Under the pieces are notes generated by a model. It was not told where the DNA came from, did not search any database, and saw nothing but the letters and a program-made list of their open reading frames with translations. The position numbers and the translations under genes are program-made. A DNA stretch of 64,000 bases. It comes from Histoplasma ohiense (Eukaryota; Ascomycota; Eurotiomycetes; Onygenales; Ajellomycetaceae). The DNA lies in NCBI GenBank assembly GCA_017607445.1, contig JAEVHH010000004.1:3286001-3350000 (forward strand). Direction: 5' to 3'. Shown here piece by piece: positions 46,666 through 58,091 of this stretch (the stretch's first letter is position 1; each line of letters opens with the position of its first letter).

Positions 46666-49288
46666 ATGGGCCTGCTGTAAGGAAATATGGAAACCCTGTC
46701 CCCGCCTCACCGTGCGCATTTTTGTTACAGAGCAACAAATTTCTTACAACCAAAAATTCTTCTTCCAGAGCGCTTGGCACCCCGCTGGCCTGGCCGGAAG
46801 CAAAAAAAAGTGCACAGCAAGTCAGAGAATGGGGGATTGAAGTAAGCGCGCGCCTGTCCTTTGCACGCAAACCAGCCAGCCATGTTTTAAAATGTTCCCG
46901 TTCTGAGTCGCTGAACCTATTTCGCTTAGCAACTTCTGGCCATCTGGGGGAAGGCAAAGGGAAAAGAGCGAGATGCGCTGCTCTGGGGCGATGAGGTATG
47001 GATTGACCTCCCGGTCTATGTTTTGAATATATATATATATATATATATTCAAATACATATTTCTTGAGTGTTTTGCTGATGAATGGGTTTGCGGCGAACT
47101 AGGTTGAGTATCTCGTCGTAGCGGTGGATGAGAAGGCGCAGAAAGTGCGACTTTCACTCCACCAGGCCGAGCTCTTGAATTCGCTGGCGCAAGAGGAAGT
47201 GCAGGCAAATGGGAAATTGGTCCAGGGGCTCCTGGATGGAGTGTATGTGATTGATTACCATCACTGAATTAGCCCGCGTCTCTTTGCTATATTCCTACGT
47301 TCTTGATCCATATGGGGATTTATTTTGTTGCGTTGCCTCTAATTTGGCCCGTCTTGGTCTTACAGAAAAGAACCGCTTCCCAAGTTCCATCCCGAGTTTG
47401 GACGTTTTATGCTGGAAGCAACACCAGGAAAGCCATGGGGGATTGGATTCCAAGACCTCTTGAGAGTCGAGTCCAATATGAAGTGGAGGTACATTACTTC
47501 GTTTAAACATTTCCATTAATGTACTTGAGTTCCCCACGAACTGAAATGAGCTAAAAATTAAAATGTTGGACTCGGGTGGATAGGAGAGTTATTGCGAAAA
47601 AACATATGGCACCGAATGAGTACCCCATAACCCTTACCACATTCCCACAACTAGGCACCAAGGGCGATTTCACACAACCATACTATCCTGTCTCGGGCAG
47701 CGCGCTCCGTTCACAATTCGTCCCCGACGAAATCGCAAACCCGCATATCCGTTTCCCCACACTGGCCGCAAATATTCGATGGAGGAGAGGCAGAAAGGTG
47801 CAGCTGAACGTTCCCGTGTTTCGAGATAGGAACACTCCCTGGCCATTCAACGACCCAACGGTCAATTACGATCTCCATGACTGGCCAGAAGACGATGATG
47901 TCCGTAATGGTGCTGTGAAACAGAATCATGTCTATATGGATGCAATGGCGTTTGGCATGGGAAGCTGTTGTCTGCAAATCACGTTCCAGTGTAAAAATAT
48001 CAATGAGGGAAGAAGGCTCTATGACCAGCTAAGCCCCCTGGGGCCGATAATGTTGGCTTTGACTGCCGGTACACCAATTTACAAAGGCTTCTTAGTTGAC
48101 ACTGACGTTCGGTGGAATCAGATCAGCAAGGCGGTTGATTGCCGCACGCCTGAAGAGCTGGGAGAGAAGGTACGCATGGCATTCCAATCTAATATAGTAG
48201 CGAGTAATCTGCTTCTCCTATGCGACACGATCCTATCACTAACGAAAAAATGAGAGTAGCCACTGAAGAATGATCGCTGGCGCATCCCAAAGTCAAGATA
48301 TGCGTCCAACTCCACATACATATCTCAAGATCCGCGACTACGACCTGAGTACATGGACCCAGACCTTGTCATAGACGAAGATATTAAGCAACGCCTCCTA
48401 GATGGTGGTATGGACGACCTGCTTGCCACGCACTTCGCCCACCTCTTCATCCGCGACCCTATCGTAGTATTTTCCGAGGACCTGAAGGAACTCGACCTTA
48501 ACCAGACCAATCACTTCGAGAATCTGCAGTCGACAAACTGGCAACACATCCGCTTCAAGCCGCCGCCGGCCGAAAACGACATCGGCTGGCGCGTCGAGTT
48601 CCGCCCGATGGAGATCCAGATTACCGATTTCGAAAATGCCGCTTTCAGCGTCTTCATGGTCCTCATCACTCGCGCTATTCTCAGCTTCGATCTCAATCTC
48701 TACATCCCCATCCCACGCACGACAATGAACATGGAAACCGCCCACGCACGTAATGCCGTCCTCGAGCAGAAATTCTACTTCCGCAAAGACCCCTTTCCAC
48801 ACCGTATATCACGGCTTCACCAGCAGCACCAGCACCAGCACCCCAACAGTAACCCGAACAACACTAGCGGTAACGCATCAGATTCCAGCTCCCGCTACTC
48901 CTCCGGTTTCTCAACGCCAAACCTACGTCCCATCGAATCCGAGTATGAGCTCATGTCCATCGCGGACATCGTCAACGGCACGGAGGACGGGTTTCCCGGC
49001 CTAATCCCGCTGGTCGAGTCGTATCTCAACGGTGTCAATGTCGATGTGGAGACGCGGTGTCGGCTAGCGGCGTATCTGGATTTCATCCGCCGGCGTGCAG
49101 ATGGCACTCTATGGACGAATGCGAAGTGGATCCGCGAGTTTGTAGCCAGGCATCCGGAATATAAGCATGACAGCGTGGTTTCGGATAAGATCTGCTTTGA
49201 TCTTGTCAACGCTCTTGAGGAGGTTACGGAGAAAGGGGGGAAGGGTGGTAGCGTTGGGTGGGAGATGTTGAGGGGTGCTAAGGAGTGA
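46666..49288 (+). CDS. GCS1: Glutamate-cysteine ligase catalytic subunit
   Basis: Seven exons: 46666-46676, 46769-46841, 46930-46995, 47103-47242, 47366-47488, 47584-48169 and 48260-49288; 675 aa (yeast Gsh1 is 678). It catalyses ATP-dependent joining of glutamate and cysteine, the first and limiting step of glutathione synthesis, in the cytosol. The first coding exon is only 11 nt; its splice gives MGLLALGTPLAWPEAKK, the conserved start. Family landmarks: ALLWGDE then EYLVVAVDE; HPEFGRFMLEATPGKPWG; KKHMAPNEYPITLTTFPQLG; DAMAFGMGSCCLQITFQ; LALTAGTPIYKGFL; DVRWNQIS; and PLKNDRWRIPKSRY after intron 6. A Ser/Asn/His-rich insertion (about residues 510-550) is variable. Inhibited by glutathione in characterised family members. 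Confidence 0.96.
47022..47053. repeat. 32-bp perfect palindrome inside GCS1 intron 3
   Basis: TTTGAA, ten TA dinucleotides, then TTCAAA; the whole element equals its own reverse complement. It lies within the 107-nt intron 46996-47102 and could fold in the pre-mRNA between donor and acceptor. Confidence 0.9.
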
Positions 49289-49796
49289 TATCTCCTTCTC
49301 CTTCCCTCTCGCCCTTACGGAACCCCTCCTCATTCCTTTCCCCCCTTCCCGTTCGTTGTTGTTTGCGTAACATTCGCGCCTTGAATCTCTCCGTTCTTTT
49401 CATTGTAGATTTTGGTGTATGTTGCCACGCATCATTACTCTATTCAATGGGTGGCAGCGGTTTTTTTGCTTGAATATTTAAACTCATCCCTGACTTTTGT
49501 TGCCCCTTTAACCTTTACTTTATATTTACCTTTATATTTTTTATACTATATTATTTGCTTTTTTCATCCCCAAAGCTCATAGCTTCTGTCTAATGGTGAA
49601 ATATTTTGATCGTTGTTTCGCGGTTCAATAGGCATTCATTATCGTGGGAGGGAACAATGGACAATGGGGTGTGCTTCGAATCGGAGATGAGTATGGGCTA
49701 TTTCCATGTGTTGATCGTCTCATCTAGAGATGCCACTGCCAATTTGCAGTTCGAACTGTACAAGCAACGTACATCTCCATCCAACCGGCCTGACTG

Positions 49797-49834
<38 letters not shown>

Positions 49835-51375
49835 TCCAGCCGTTTATCACCGTATCACCGTTATCTCCGTGTAAAATACAGCCCTATTACGCCGAGACGA
49901 AGGTTTTCTGTTTCCATTACCTTACTATTACGTTACGCCGCGTACTTTATTGTACGGTAAGTATAACCGACAGTTTCTTTTATTGCCCGGCGTTTATTAA
50001 TAGATGGCTCAGTTGAGAGCCTGCATCCATGGACAGGGAGAAAGGCCGACTTTGGATGCGAGATACCGGTTCGATAGCACATTCCATTCATTGCCTCTTC
50101 TCTACACGCGACAAGAGAACACCACTGATCAACTCCATATGACGGAACTCATCAGCTTCGCAAGCTCAGTATGGTTGGCTGCGGCATGTGTTAAAGTGTT
50201 ATCGTCCCTGCATCCATGATGAGCAGCAATATCAGCTGGGGCTAAAGAGAGAAGGTAGAAGAAGTAGAAGAAGATAGAAGGAGGAAAAAAAAAAAAAAAA
50301 AACCCTATCTCTTATAACTTTCTCCCCAACAACTTCGCGAACCATGGAAATTCTGCCTCATTTTTCCTCAATGGTCCGTATGCGAGTCGTAGCCCAGGCA
50401 CCATGGGCCCGGATCACCTTAGATCCACCCATCTCTGGAACCCTGTCGAGGGCCTCTCGATCCTGCAAGAGAGCAAACGCCGCATGTTTATCATGCCTGC
50501 TCCACGCTTGGCCCCTTTCTCGTCGATGAATCTGCATCCATCCATCTAAGGACATACATGGTTGAGTTGAGAAAGAACGTATAGATCAAACATAAACGGG
50601 AGAGGGTGAGTCGCCCTGGTGGGGCTGGGGTGGCGGGGGTGGCGGTGGGTTTTATACTGTTTGCGCTCCTCCACGAAGCAAAACATGCGACACATCCCTT
50701 GGGACGTCTGTTTCAGCCTCTCAAGATATTGGCAGTTCAAGAACGATACGTGGTTTTTATTATTGGTAAGGGGGAGCCAATGAGTCATCCCGGGCCCTGA
50801 TCTTTGGATTGCCTAGCCTCCGGTATTAGTTTAAAAAATGGAGAGGTGGAATGAAGGGAACCCAACCTCGCTAAAGGGCGCCACCCGACCTCCTCAATGC
50901 AGAAGCTTATCTCAATTCGTTGTCTGTGCGCAATTACGCGAACTACTGTAAATGTTAAGACCAACTTGAAGATCTTCCTTGTTCGAGTTCAAGGATCCAG
51001 CTTGATATCTTAAAGAAGCGTTGCAGGAACCGGATTGGATTGGAAACTGAGCTCCAGTGGGCTGCCAATGTGTGTCAGGTAAATTATATATGGATTGGCC
51101 GTGGCTGTGTCCACTTTTTTATTTTTTTTCTAGGTCCATTAGACCTTGGTTTGTGCACAGACCACAAGTTGAAATTGGCTTATATGATGAGGTCAGATGG
51201 CGTATTCGTGAGGTCGGGTTTCGGTCAAGGTTGATTCAACGGAAAGCTAGGAAAACTATACGTATGCAAAACCTGGGGCGTGGGTAGATTCTAACCCTGG
51301 AAGACTTCTCCCGTGTACAAAAAAATAAATATACGTGTGAGGGAAAAGAACTATCAATGATACCAAACAAGTCCC
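49289..51375. other. Convergent intergenic region, GCS1 to VWA gene
   Basis: It contains an (AT)n run at about 49799-49831 and an A19-type run near 50285-50303. No coding signal; short frames only. Confidence 0.5.
49799..49831. repeat. (AT)n microsatellite
   Basis: About sixteen AT dinucleotides. Confidence 0.9.
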
Positions 51376-54300
51376 TCAGAGCAAGGCATCAAACTGTCTC
51401 AAGAGCACATCAAATCCTCCGTCTGCATTGCCTCCGATCTCCTTGATCCCCTCAACAGCCCAACCCATGGCCTTCTCCCCCACAAGCTCCCATGTTTCCT
51501 TCTCATCCAACTGCTTCTTGTTCAAATACGCCAAGACAATAAGTGTCGCGACAATTGACCTCTGCTTCACGTTCTTGGTGTCTATTCCAGTTTTCTTTCC
51601 CAAAATAGCTGCCCAATCCAGTTTGCTTTCGATATCAGCGGCATTGAGCCCCATGACTGCAAATACATTGCTTTCCCACTGCCACGATCCCTCAAAGGAC
51701 TGAAGTGCTATCAAGGCGTGAACTGCATCCTGCGAAGGCGCTGTAGGTCCAGAATCCGTTTTGAGAAACCGTTGGATCAGCCGAGCTCCTGGAGGTGCAC
51801 GGCTGGCTTTTTTGCTTTTGCGGTGGGAATCAGTTGTTGCTTGCTCAGCCAAATCGTTACCTTTGTCTACTCGGCCACCTAGTTGTTCGCCACGTTCAAG
51901 CACTAAGTAACAGAAACATCTCGTAAGTATATCAGAGGAGCTAGTGTACACATCCAACACGCAAAATTGGAAATGCAAAAGACGCGATCTATACATGGTG
52001 AAAACTTACTCTTATCGGGAACGACTGACGCTGATTTGGCTCTTTTGCCTAAAGTAGATATTAATGATTTAGTACTAGAAATTGGCAAGTAAAGCTGATA
52101 AGGTGCTAGGGACTGGTGAGAAAGGGGACGGTATCTCAGATGAGAGGGGTTCAAAGGAGCTAATTCAGCGGCTGGAAAGAAAAGGGGTATGTGTCGCACC
52201 AAAAAGGGAGGCAGCAGCGGGCCCTTGGGGCGCGGAAGCTGACCCGAATAAAGGCTCAGAGTGATGTGCAGCAAAAGGTGACGGAGCTGTTTGAGCTGCG
52301 GCTGTGGGGGTTGGTCCAAATGAAAACCTAGAGATGGGTTGACTTGGTGCACCAAAAGGCAATGCGGTGGGCGAAGAGCTGGTCGTAGAGCAAGCAGATC
52401 CGAAACCATCAGAGACTGAAGATCCTCCAAAACCTGATCCTCGTGGATTGCTGTTTGGCGCTGAGCTACGGAGAGAGAGGGTGTTTGAAGCTGGTGGAGC
52501 TGGAGGGAACGAAGCAAGTGAATATGGCGGGGGGTGGGGGCAGAGGGGCAGCAGACTGGGATGCAAAGGAGCCTGGAGGACTGAACGAAACCTTACCAAA
52601 ATGGGACGGAGTGGAGAGTACATGTATGTTGGACGAACTAACTGTGCTCTCGCATTCTGAATCTATGATCTCTTCCTCAGACTCGTCCGTATCATCCGCA
52701 GGGTGTCGAATATCCCCAGGACCAAAACCACGGGGTTTGCCGGCTTCTAAGGCCGATTCCCTTTTTGCCTTCCGCTCCGCCATTTTCCCATCAGCAGGTG
52801 ACTCTACGGCGACGAAGGAGCAATATTTCCCAGCCACTTGAAACTCAATTCCGAGACGGACAGCTTCGCGCTTCACGATATTTTCCTTTTTGCTTTCATG
52901 CTCGTCGATAATCAGCTGTCCTTTCTCGTTCTTGGCATGGTATATCCACCCTCGACCTTCCTCCAGCTCAAGTGTTATTTTCCGCGCAGCCAGTTGATGA
53001 AGCCCTGTGCCTTGGCCAATATTCTCTAAGGGAATTTTCAACATCAAAGGCCCATGTTTCGAAGTGCCCCTGAGAACGAATGATTTGAGGTTTGTTCGAG
53101 GAGCGTCTGGAGAGAGGAGGAAGTAAACAGTGGTCCTGTTAAATGGGTAGAGACTGGGTATTTTGTAAGGCGCCTGGAGTACGTTGGGAGGTTGTACTTT
53201 AGGGAGATCCGCCTCAAGAGGGGTGGCAGTGGCCTTGATGTCAGGTTCCTGGTAAGAAGGGTCAAACAGGGAGATCGGTTGCATCGATTTTGGAACATCT
53301 TTCTTTGAATCTACGTTCATGGTTTCGGCTGGGCGTTTTGTCGGAGAACGAAAATTTTCGCCCGCGGGAACTTCGTTTGGTTTTTCGATAATCTCGAAGT
53401 CGTCTTCCCCATCATTTTCATACAACAATTCAGCCGTATAATCCTTAATATGCGGCGTCAAAGCCCCCTTAAGCATGCGGACAACCTTTTTGTCCAAAAG
53501 TTCATTGTCGTTCACGAATTGGGCGAACCCATCCCCAGCTCTTGCAATTCCCTCGATAAGGGATTGAGACGCGCCACTGCCAATTCCCAAGCTGAAAAGT
53601 CGAATAGGTTGGTCAGACACCGCTTTGTTAATGTAGCTAAAGAGCGTGTTCTGGTCCCAAATTTCACCGTCCGAGAGTAACAGAATGTCCAAATCCAGGT
53701 CTTTGAGACGCCTTTCCACCGTGGCCCGTACAGGGCCAAGGATTTCTGTTCCTCCAAGATTCGCAGACACCGAATCCACATATTTAAGTGCAGCCTTTAG
53801 GGAGGAAGCATCGTATGCTTGACTTTTCTTCCACATGAATGAATGGGAGGAGCCAAACGAGCAAATATTAAACTTGACACCAACTGGTAGGGATTTGAGG
53901 AAAACCCTCAATGCTGTCTGAAGTGTCTGAATCTTCCCCCCCATGCTACCACTTCGATCGATTATGAAAACGATTTCTGGGTTATTGTTTGGTATGTTGA
54001 ACTTGGGAACAAGCGTTGCCATTATAGCTCGCTGGTTGGGAATAGTCGGGTGGGTTTCCACAAAAGCGCTCGGCACATCCTGATCTTTTGCATTGACAAT
54101 CAACACAAAGTCTTCATCAAAAAACAAATTTCCTTGCTGCATCGTTAGGGTCGCAGAAGCGAGATTCGCTTCAAATACGTCTTGAGCAGCAACTGACGTC
54201 CGGCCTAGTGTGATTGCGATGGGGTGACTTGGTGATTGTAAACCGCGGATGCTCGATCCTTTGTCCACTGAAACATCCACAGTGATGTTGATGGCGCCTC

Positions 54301-54886
54301 TCTGTACAAGGGTCGCTAAGGATTGACTCAATTCGTGAGTGTCGACAGAAGAATTTGCGTAGCGAGGACAGATGATGCTGGGAATGCTGAAACGGACGCC
54401 ATCCGATTGGGCATCGTGTTGTAACTCGCCTAGATATATAATCTCCACAACTGCTTTGGAACCGACGGGGATTTTTCCTATGCTGGTGGTGAAAGTATCA
54501 GATGCCAAGGCGGACTGCTCAAGCAGAGCTGCAGCCTGGCCCTTCTGGACAGCCTGCTGGTATTCAATTTTAGCCTTCCCCCGTTCTTTCACGATCCCAC
54601 GAATGACTCGGTTGTCAATTTCGCACTTAAAACCCACAATGCTGACGCCATCGTGCAAAGGAAAGGTGTACTTGACATCTCCTAGGTCTCTTGATGTGGG
54701 GTTGATGAAAGTCTGGGTTAAGATTGTCCTGGAAGAAGCTGATAATATGGTTGAATGGGCTTTGAGGTCGACTTGAGGGATGTATTGGCGCGTTGTGGTT
54801 GCCAGATACCAACAACCACACAGCGGTTGCAGACTTCCGTGGCGGGGCATGATTGAGGGATAGGATGATGTAGATATACCGTCCAA
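51376..54886 (-). CDS. VIT and von Willebrand A domain protein
   Basis: Exons on minus: 54886-52597, 52499-52200, 52048-52010 and 51902-51376; 1051 aa from the first ATG. A start at 54850 (MPRHGSLQPLCGC) is equally plausible and 12 residues shorter. The VIT domain covers about residues 30-170 (SRTILTQTFINPTSRDLGDV; CEIDNRVIRGIVKERGKAK). The VWA domain starts near residue 300 with an intact MIDAS, VFIIDRSGSMGG, followed by NLGGTEILGPV and LLSDGEIWD. Then come an acidic/Ser linker, an FG/Pro-rich stretch, KRAKSASVVPDK, and a C-terminal domain (LIALQSFEGSWQW, ...) as in vertebrate VWA5/PARP4-like and fungal relatives. The 151-nt third intron has a clear TACTAA branch-point-like site. Function in fungi is not established. 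Confidence 0.88.
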
Positions 54887-55131
54887 TGCGCAGTATTAGT
54901 ACTTGGGGATGGCAGCAAGAAGATAAGCCCCTCAAATATTGTCCTCAGAAAAAGGCTTGATGAATTGAACACCACAACATTGGCATCAATGGCAAAACTT
55001 CGAAAGATTGTTGTGATCGAGGCAACCTTTTATCCTTCTTGCAGCCTTCTCAGCCTTGAAGAGAAGGAGGCGAGGAAGACCAATCATCGGCATGGCTGCT
55101 TCGTCCTGTGTCTTCAGCGATGGATAGTGGC
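54887..55131. other. 5' flank of the VWA gene
   Basis: Short region upstream of the VWA gene; nothing else recognised. Confidence 0.4.
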
Positions 55132-55656
55132 TCAGACGAGAATGGGATGGATCCTGAGGCTTCGAGCTAGCGATGCATGAGAAAGTCTCCACAAAGCTGG
55201 CGATTGGCTCCGTCCCCGCTCTCTCAAACAAGGAAGAACTTTCTCTGTTCGTAATGTGGAGGAAACAGAGTTTTCGCTCTGAGGCGTCATGGCGTAGCGG
55301 TGCTTGGGTCTGTTGCCTATCCTTCCCATCTTCTGCGTGAAGAACTTTCCAACCTTGGAAGGTTCAAGGCAGCTTGGTCCCGTGACCAGCCCAGCGACGG
55401 GACGTTCATCATTGAAAATCTGAAAGTAATACTCCGTAGTTAGCCTATGGAATGTAAGTCCCTGCTCACGGTAGAAATTCATATGCCTAGTATGGTACAG
55501 ATCAGTTGTAGTCCCCCCTAAACGGTTGGGGTGGGTTGAGAGGCTTGATACCTCAAACTTGGCTGTCAGCTTAGGCATCAGCGCCCCATTAACATAACTT
55601 CTGCTGTGAGGGTCAGATTTCATTTGAGCTCCAGAATTGAGAGTGCAGACCTCCAT
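55132..55656 (-). CDS. Uncertain 174-codon open frame
   Basis: Open minus-strand frame with no recognised motif, located just before an AT-rich gene-free block. Composition is not clearly coding: no intron signals, and His/Ser/Arg-rich. It may be a chance frame or the remains of a gene; kept only because of its length and isolation. Confidence 0.15.
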   Translation of the reverse strand: MEVCTLNSGAQMKSDPHSRSYVNGALMPKLTAKFEVSSLSTHPNRLGGTTTDLYHTRHMNFYREQGLTFHRLTTEYYFQIFNDERPVAGLVTGPSCLEPSKVGKFFTQKMGRIGNRPKHRYAMTPQSENSVSSTLRTEKVLPCLRERGRSQSPALWRLSHASLARSLRIHPILV

Positions 55657-57050
55657 AAATCAATTTAAAAGCTGACGCATATAAAACAAACTAAATAGAT
55701 GTCAATTGAAAAAAAAAAATTACCTTTTGCTAAAATCAACTCAAGAATATTGAAATCGTAGTCAACCGACCGTGATACTACCCGAATGTCATTTTGATAT
55801 TCAGAAATTGTAAGAAAAATATAATGATCAAGGGAAGAAACTCTGATGTTATTTTATATTTTGCAGTCTCATTTTAGTATTTACAAATATGATCAATTAA
55901 AGGTTAACTAGATAATAGTCATGATTGTGACAAGCCGCAATCGCTCGCTTGCGCTCGCTTATCCAGCTTGAAAATGCGCTGTTTAATCCCTTGGATGAAT
56001 GTAATGAGATATATAACAGCCGTATAACTTGTATGGATGAATTTCATATAATCTACAGCTGTTAATAGAGAATAATTATATAGATAAAAATAATAAATAA
56101 TACTGTAGTAGTATTATAGAGTTAATATAGAAGCTCTAAATAAGATATAAGTAAATATCAGACAGCTTATTAGACAGAGTAAAATGAAGACTTTAAAAAT
56201 TATATAAAACTTTTAAAGAATCAAAAGTTGTTTTATTTTAATGACTGAAATAATTGAATATACAAATCTATAGTGAAGATTTAACTTTTTTTAAATAGTA
56301 ATTTATAATTAATTGATAGCTTCTATTCTTATCTGTTTGATATTGAATTGATTATTGATGAAAGAGAATGCTAGCTATCTGTCTATCTATCTACCTACCT
56401 AGTGATGATATCTAGTGATGAAATCTAGCGATGATATAGAGCAATGATATATGATATATAGTGATGATAGCTTATGATGATATGAAATCATTCCTCATTC
56501 GCACCCCCCCCTCCAAGCAAAATCTCCAGGGAAATAAGAATCTGATGATAGCTAGTGATGATAGCTAGCGATGATATATATATAATGCACTCATCTAGTT
56601 ATTATTTCCTTATATATCTTCGCTTATTCTTACCTTTCTCATTATGTTCTCGCTACCAGCCTACCACTGTTTCTATGTATATATATATATATGGATGTAT
56701 GTATTCTGCACATCTTCTTTTCTCTTCCTTCTCTTTCTTAGTGATTAGCTACTACTATTACTATCACTATATTATTCCATTCTTCCATTATCGCACACTA
56801 TATTCTATCTTCTACTATTCACTCTTCACACTGTCATCACCCCTTACAATATAGCAATGATATATAGCGATGATAGCTATTGATGATAGCTAGTGATGAT
56901 AGCTAGCAATGATATTAATATCAGAGTTGTACAGATCACAGAGATGGCTGTTCAATCCCATCCATCCATCCATGAATGGATTTGATGAGGTACACGAAAG
57001 AAAAGTTGGTTTTTCTATAATAAAGAGAGAGAAGAGAAGAGAAGAGATAT
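55657..57050. other. AT-rich block with degenerate GATGATAGCTA repeats
   Basis: Strongly AT-rich with many TA-containing words and no usable frame. GATGATAGCTAG-type units occur in three clusters (about 56401-56490, 56543-56582 and 56853-56912). The flanks include CTAT/CTAC runs and an (AT) run near 56677-56692. It resembles RIP-mutated or simple-repeat-derived heterochromatin. Confidence 0.65.
56401..56912. repeat. Dispersed GATGATAGCTA/GATGATATATA units
   Basis: Copies of (A/G)GTGATGATAGCTAGCGATG and close variants appear on the same strand in three clusters, separated by 50-270 nt of unrelated pyrimidine-rich DNA. Confidence 0.75.
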
Positions 57051-58056
57051 GACGGCCATTGTCTCTGGCGTGTTGAAAGCTCCTCCCTCACGTAGTGTGT
57101 GTAGCCCAAAGAACAATTTGCTTGAACAAACTATCCACCATGGGCGTTACAATACTTGGAGTGATTCTCCCTACAACGTCTCTGTTCCTTCTGAATTAGT
57201 GGTGTCGTTTTGCTGTAATTTCTCACTAAAATGGGAGTCGATGAATATGAGGCGAAAGGAGGTCAAAGATTTGATAACATAATTCACTCCTAACATTGAA
57301 TGTCCTTTTAATGTGCCTCAATTGAATCAATTCAAATAACTGCCGATACATCCTTTCTTTCCTCAGGAGCTATTAGATTAGTGCAAAAGATCAACAAAGG
57401 TCAAAGGAGTTGGCTACACCATGACATTGGCAGCGTCGGATTCTCATGGGAGATTGAGATATTTGACCTCTTCGAAAACATGCCCATTCTCTATGGTTGT
57501 CCAGCGCTTTTTGCATGTTCAAGAGGGAGACCGTCTCACTTTTCTTAGTGGCAGCTTCGAGTATGTCAGGTTGCATTGGCCCACCTAAAGCGGGCGTGAC
57601 GCGATGGTCGTCTATCGATTTGGGGAGTTCTCCCATGCTGATATTCGGCCACCGAGTCTGCATCCTGATGGAGGAGATTGGCTAAAACTTCATTTCACTT
57701 TCTACTTCGTCGCAATGATAAGCAGTCCGGCAGACAGCTCTGCTCCTCCTTGCATTCTGTGGGATAACAGTGGACCAAAGTGCCTACTGACAAGCTCACA
57801 ATTTTGGTGAATTCATGTGTTGTCGGATGCCGACCGTGATATACACGCTGGTTAAAGTATCCCCTCCTCCCTTCTTGGAAACCTTAGGGTGGTGTGTATG
57901 AGCACGCCTGCACAAGAAGAATAGTCGATATCAAGCCAACCCCTTGGGTAAATGTTGAATTCTTCCCAATTAGGGTTTGGTCGCTGGGTCTCTCTCTTTG
58001 CAAATCGCTTTCTGCTATTCCTGCTCCTTCTCAACGCCCTCTCCTACTTCCTTTCC

Positions 58057-58091
<35 letters not shown>

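Noticed and set aside
52172..52199. 28-nt intron in the VWA gene joining frame at 52171
   Set aside because: Too short to splice. An intron ending at 52049 with a TACTAA branch site restores the frame better.
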